Source: Gnetum montanum (taxonomy: Eukaryota; Streptophyta; Gnetopsida; Gnetales; Gnetaceae). From it: DNA of 64,000 nt. Shown piece by piece: positions 58,968-64,000 of the stretch; within the stretch, counting starts at the first letter, position 1; each line of letters opens with the position of its first letter. A program made the position numbers and the translations under genes. The notes below the pieces were generated by a model that was not told the origin of the DNA, did not search any database, and saw nothing but the letters and a program-made list of their open reading frames with translations. Location of the stretch: positions 160,872-224,871 of the forward strand of contig MNCI01005779.1 in the NCBI GenBank assembly GCA_015680685.1. Direction: 5' to 3'.

Positions 58968-61900
58968 TAATCATGGTCTAAGTAGATCTTATGTTATTTG
59001 GAACTTATTTTCCCTAAATACCTAAACTTTATAACTTGGCATTACTCATTATCTACCTAGAACCTATGTATTGGTAGTTTTAAGAAGGTCAACCTAGCCA
59101 TAAGATTATCTCATTCCTACCTAGCTACTAAGGGCTATTAACATGAGACTCATAGGAAAACCAATAGTCTATAGCAAATGTTGTGATGTGTTACTTTGCT
59201 AACCTTTTGCTTAGTACCTTGTTAGGGTACAACCATGATTTGAGAGAGTAAGCCACTTGCAAAATCATAAGGTAAAAGTATTATATTCTTATCCAAAATT
59301 TAATATATTATTTATAATCAAATCCAAGCTATCCAAAGTCCTCACATTGTCCATACATTAGCCTAGTAATGTCAATTCAATAAAATCATCTTGAAAACCT
59401 AATTTACTTATTGGACCCTAAAATGATGTCCAACATGTAGTACTCATTAAGAAAATTTCAATGGTATAAATTGTTTCCTAATTAGACTTACAATTTAGGA
59501 GATATCACCATTTTAATTTTTTTGGTATGCATGCAAAAAATAATAATTAATTTATTAATCAATATCAATATTAAAAAAAAGTTAAAAAATTTGTAGATAG
59601 GAAATTGAACCTAGGAAGGTGACATCTACCAAACCACCACATCAACCACTAATGTAGAGTAGAATAAAATAATATTGAAAATTTTAAAAAAAAACTTAAT
59701 ATCAAAATTTGAGGCTTCAAATCGAAACTAAGACCCCCTAATTACTAATACTAAATTTTATGCCACCAAGTGCATTGTCCTACCCATTAACAAATACATA
59801 TGTGTACTTACATATAATTTATATAAATTAATAAAATTATATATATATTCCCACCACCCACAACTAGTCCTAGCAGTCATTCACTACTAGGATAGTGGTT
59901 AGCTAGCTTCTATAGGCCACACAAGAAAATGAGCTCTCAATGTGTGTGGTAGTGGTAGCGCCGCCCAAAAACACAAACCCATCAACACTGCTTGCTACTT
60001 GCCTCTTACCTTCTTCCACCTACTGTTACCAGCCAAGAAACAATTTATTGTGGGCCTACTATAGTCATTGTGTAGCCTTCGTATCCCTCGCACCCTCCTA
60101 CTACATCATTCCTACAATGCCTAATGTGCTACTATGCCCTATTGCTACGTCATCCTTGCCTATCTCTATCATTGTCCTCTCTATGTACTCTCTATATTTT
60201 ACCCTTTCCCATGCTTTGTTTTTACCACTACCACTACCATGCCCGTTACCATCACCTACCCTCCACCTACCCTATGCTTTCACCTATTTTGATGTAGTGT
60301 TATGAAACTCATAGAGTTTCTATATGTACTTTTAGAGTTCCTAATTTTTTATTCTAGCCAAGTTACTCCCAACTCATAAGGTAGGTAAGAATTTGGGCAT
60401 ATTTGATAGGGTCAAACGGGTAAAAATCTAATTTTCCACAGGTCATTCTAAGTCTCATAACACTATTTTGATACCAAAAAAAACTTGTCAAAAATTTCAT
60501 CAATGTTCAGTATCTGTGACCACTAATGGAGACCATTGGCATCATGAAATCCCATTTTACCCTACACTAATAGACACCATCCAATAGATCCTACCTCTCC
60601 CAAAGCATCAATGGACATCATTAGCATCCTGAAATCTTACCTACTCATACATCAATGGACACCATTAGTACCAAGAGATCCTACCTCCCCCAAAATGCCA
60701 ATAAACACCATTAGCACCATGAGATCCTACCTCCACTAGAGTGTTGACAACTACCATTGGAACCCATAGATCCTATCTACCCTAGAGCATTGATGGACAT
60801 TGTCAACATTATGAGATCCTACCTCCCTTTGCAAGTTTGGTAACAGAAAATGTTTTCATCAATTGATAGAAAATTTAGAATTTTTACATCAATTAATAAA
60901 AATTTCAAAAAATGTAAAAAAAATTATAAGTGAAGATAATTTAAATACAAAAACATAGAAAATTATCACAAAAAAACATATGATAAGTTGGTAGTAGTTT
61001 GCATAAAAATTTTGTAACTAAGCATGCTCGTCCTAGAGTAATGTTAGGATAGGTGACATCTCAAGAAGTCTCATTTATTTGCCCATATTTTTGGACTTTT
61101 GATGCTATAAATTTTGATTCTAGAAACCTATTTTGATAGATAAAGACTCATTTCCTACATATTTCAATCTTCTAGATGTAATTGTAAAGTTAGATTTCCC
61201 TCATGTAGCTCCATACTTTAGTTTTTACTCCTTGCTCCAACATGGTGCCTCAAGAACCTCATAGACTCATTTTAGCATAAATCAGACATATGATGTCTAT
61301 TTCCAACACATAAATAGTTATTTCTATTTCATTATTCTAAACTCAATGGAAAGGTTAGATTCATCATCTAGGTATCCAATAATGGGATGATACTTGAAAC
61401 TGTATTTTGAGAGGTCATAACGTAGACTAACTAACCATGCTTAATACTTTAATTGTTAGGACTAAAAAATCTAATTTCTTGGGCCATCTTGGACCTTAAG
61501 ATTAAGTGCTTAACCTCTATAAATGCATAGTCTTAGATCACTAACCCCTAGTATTTTATTAGTTACACTGTCAGAGTCAATGTCTTAAGGGAGGTACAAA
61601 TGTCATTAAGAGTCTAGGTAAGGTAGCTAATTATTATTAATCTAATAAATTTATTAGTCAGTTGGAGCAATGGTTTGTGAATCAAAATAATCATGAAAAT
61701 GTATACCTATTTAGCCTATAATCCAATCATATAATAGCAACATCATAGAAAATCATAATATTATCCCACAAGATGTATGAAACCCATGAAAAGAAATGAT
61801 CCAAGTAAGAATTCAGAAACAAAAATGAAACTAGCAACAAACAACATGCTTCCAAGATCCCTAGCCAGTCAAAGAAAACATTCGCTACATTCACCATCAT

Positions 61901-62021
61901 CCTTGGACTGGCATGAGTATTGATATCCATGCATCTTTGTAGAGTTACAAGATTTGAAATGTTGATGTCTTCTGCCTACAAGAAGTCTTAGAAGTCTTCC
62001 CATGGGAATTTCTATATCAAT
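58968..62021 (+). other. D2 interior after F, non-coding
   Basis: Collinear with D1 as listed for that element. A stretch 60525-60830 has about five imperfect units built on GATCCTACCTCCC and ACCATTAGCACC. An open frame of 121 residues at 59940-60305 is rich in Ser, Pro and Leu and not recognised. The end (61560-62015) aligns with D1 31130-31590. Confidence 0.55.
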
Positions 62022-62930
62022 TGATGAGTGGTGAGGTACCCCTACACTCAACCATACGAAACGACCATAGCACATGTGATTCAGTCAAACTCTGTAGACT
62101 AAATGCCTAAACGCCCCATGGAAAACTTGGGGTTAATCATTTGTTGTCTTCCTAGACTTACTTGTTGTTGTCACGGTCTATGGTTAAGTAAGTCCGAGGT
62201 ATATGATTTTTTATGGTCTTTTATGATTTTTCTCCTATGCTACAGAGTGAAGGGTTGAGAGAACTAAATAACTCTAACTAATGTCCTAAGTCTAAATTAA
62301 CTAGCGTCAGCATCCGTTCCCACTTACCGTACACACCCTGAACTATGCAACTGTGGCTACCAAGCACTAATCGTTACTGGGATCACCACATGTAACGCAC
62401 GTGCTAGAAGTGGTCATACTGAGGCACTTAACTAGCCTAAATGTGATGAGTAGCCGATTCCTTAACTAGCTGTACACACTCGTAGATGCTCGTAATCAAG
62501 TCGTACTCATGCCACGCTAATCTAGGTAATAAATAATAGGACAGAAATAACAAATAATAAATCCTATTCCATGCACTGCAAGTTTTATCCACAAAGCTTG
62601 TCTTTATTACCATACACAACTTGTGTTCAGGTACAAAGCTGCTCGAATAAAGATCCGTTCACTTGGGGACTCCTACTGCAGGCACATGGAAAATATTCTA
62701 TCTCTGGAATGATCAAACTACCAGAGTTTCCCTACTTTAAGCCTAGGATGGAAAATAATGAGAGTGCCACTTCTTATTTATAGATTTGGCAGCGGACCGC
62801 AATATCGTGTACGCGATATCGTAGGGGACGACGCGATATCACGTATGCAATATCGCATGGGATGCGATATCGCGACGGCCGCGATATCGCGTACATGATA
62901 TCGTGGTGCATGCGATATCACATCTCACCA
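62022..62930 (-). repeat. 3' LTR of element H, richest palindrome array
   Basis: 909 bp from TGATGAG to CTCACCA. The array at 62793-62921 has eight GATATC/AATATC palindromes, more than any other LTR in the window. The TATA-like tttata is just left of it near 62778, and the polyadenylation signal (tttatt) near 62602. Confidence 0.9.
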
Positions 62931-63220
62931 TACCCCCATGACTGAATGAAAACTCATCCTCGAGTTCCTTACAATAATATCGGGAAGGTATGGAATTATT
63001 GAGGAAAATGGAACTAATGGGATGACATGTGAATGGATCATCATTACAAGACTTGACAGAAATGGTGTTCATGACAATAAGGGTGAACACCTTATTACAA
63101 TGACATCAGGCCTTAGTTGGTAGTTGAAAGAGAGAGAGGGAAAGAAGTGTTGCTGCTGCCAACGCCAAGATTGCACCTTTTTTGTCCATCCATAAGAGTG
63201 CCATCGGTCTTACTCCTTGC
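62931..63220 (-). other. Polypurine tract and tail start of H
   Basis: TACCCCCATGACTGAATG (plus strand) next to the LTR is the tract shared with A, B and E. The following bases match the tails of A (from 5498) and B (up to 20402). G2 interrupts at 63221. Confidence 0.8.
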
Positions 63221-64000
63221 TGTTGGCGACCGTTTGGGACACGACCGCCAACGAGTGTCCTCGAACAGGATTTAGGTGCCTGCTGGTCTCTGGCAACACC
63301 AAGGCCCAGATACCTCCAAATAAAATCAGTAGTTAATGTGAGTATGTGTGTGTGCTGTTGCGGCGTGTGGTTGTGTAAAATGTAACAATTGCGTTGTGTG
63401 TGAACTACAAATGACTTACTTTAAAGAGATTCAGCCAACTTTGCCAAGTACTGTGAGTTCTTGAAAATTTCCTATTTTGTTCAACTGCCTAGTCTACGCG
63501 GTCCTTATAATACCTACTTGTAACAAATAAAATTTTGCAAAAACATTTGAGCACAACTCCGCAATCTACTCCTAATTTTCCCCAGAGAAAGAGATAGTTC
63601 CACAAGAAAACTAGAAATAGAGCAAGATTCGATGGAAATAGACAGAAAAGAAAAGAAAGCAGATTTGTGTAGACCTCAAATATTTAAACAAGGTAAAATG
63701 ACACGAGTAAACACTTTGCAATAAAGCTATCCCAAATTCAATATCTACGAATTGTTCAAACTTCCAAGGCTCAAACAAGCAATATCTTCAAGACAATCCT
63801 ACTGTGCTACCAAAAATTGCTGCGTAAACTACCACGTACGAGACTCCACTTTGACTAGACAATAGATGCCAACGATTGCATTCAAACAGAACCTTTAAAA
63901 GACTTGACAATTTCTGATTGAAATAACACGGAAAATCACTTTAAAGATAAAGAAGCTATTCTGGTCCCATCAAAATACCAAAGATTTTCTGAACCCTCTC
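63221..64000. mobile_element. G2: second G-family element, cut by the window end
   Basis: It starts TGTTGG and matches G1 36147-36930 closely; the first 300 bp differ at scattered sites and the rest is nearly identical. The left flank CTTGC would be the target site copy. Only the first 780 bp are visible, so whether it is a solo LTR or a full element is unknown. Confidence 0.8.

Larger units (their letters stand above)
43962..62021 (+). mobile_element. Element D2: second copy of the D family, split by F and cut by H
   Basis: D2 comprises 43962-44917 and 58968-62021. The 5' LTR (43962-44492) is followed by a good tRNA-iMet primer site. The interior is collinear with D1, and the two halves join across F without loss. 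At 62022 element H is inserted, and the rest of D2, including its 3' LTR, lies beyond the window or beyond H. No pol domain is recognised. It is probably non-autonomous. Confidence 0.72.
62022..64000 (-). mobile_element. Element H: family T retrotransposon, partial, split by G2
   Basis: A minus-strand family T element whose 3' LTR is 62022-62930 and whose polypurine tract and tail follow to 63220, where G2 begins. The rest lies beyond the window. The left flank is TCAAT, so the target duplication cannot be checked. Its tail matches A and B (HLEWSS region not reached). Confidence 0.9.

Noticed and set aside
59940-60305. 121-residue plus-strand frame in D2
   Set aside because: Low-complexity Ser/Pro/Leu content, no counterpart open in D1, and no recognisable domain.
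62793-62921. The palindrome array as a CRISPR-like array
   Set aside because: Units are 10 bp with short irregular spacers, located in the U3 of LTRs in a plant-type genome; no cas genes.

Overview
The window looks like intergenic DNA from a large plant genome, most likely a gymnosperm or another seed plant with a giant genome. That is an inference from dense nested LTR retrotransposons, primer sites matching tRNA-Asp and initiator tRNA-Met, and a Tat/Ogre-type Gag; nothing fixes the species. I found no intact host gene, no rRNA or tRNA gene and no CRISPR array. Almost all the sequence is LTR retrotransposons at different stages of decay, inserted into one another.

Layout, left to right. 1-172 is the end of an LTR of the commonest family here, which I call family T. 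173-2525 is a minus-strand Ty1/copia relic. An old plus-strand T-related element, C, begins at 2526 and is the only one with a reverse transcriptase (RT) region. It is split by two younger T elements: A (4556-11942, minus) in its gag, and B (13348-21354, plus, 5-bp target duplication GTTCT) exactly at its protease active site. C ends near 22565. A GC-richer unassigned island follows (22566-23740), then AT-rich DNA with a 580-base poly(A) run (24737-25316).

From about 26610 the background is a largely non-coding LTR element, D1. It is split at 32109 by T element E (32109-41809, minus, duplication CAAAC), which is itself split by a 2.76-kb solo-LTR-like element, G1 (36147-38907, duplication GTTAC). 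D1 ends with an LTR at 42766-43284. A second copy, D2, starts at 43962. D2 is split by a 14-kb Tat/Ogre-like element, F (44918-58962, plus), and by T element H (62022 onward, minus), which carries a second G copy, G2 (63221 to the window end).

Functional reading. A, B and E share one layout: LTR, tRNA-Asp primer site, one fused gag-protease frame, about 2 kb of conserved tail, polypurine tract, LTR. RT, RNase H and integrase are absent, so mobility would need enzymes supplied by a relative such as C. F also stops after gag and protease. Instead of pol it carries an antisense, intron-containing gene remnant, part of which resembles an FCP1/NIF-type phosphatase. The most notable points are the antisense gene in F, the gag-protease-only T family with shared nonsense codons, the arrays of palindromes in the LTRs of two unrelated families, and several likely assembly artefacts (the poly(A) run, a 70-bp duplication containing an N, and an over-long N gap).
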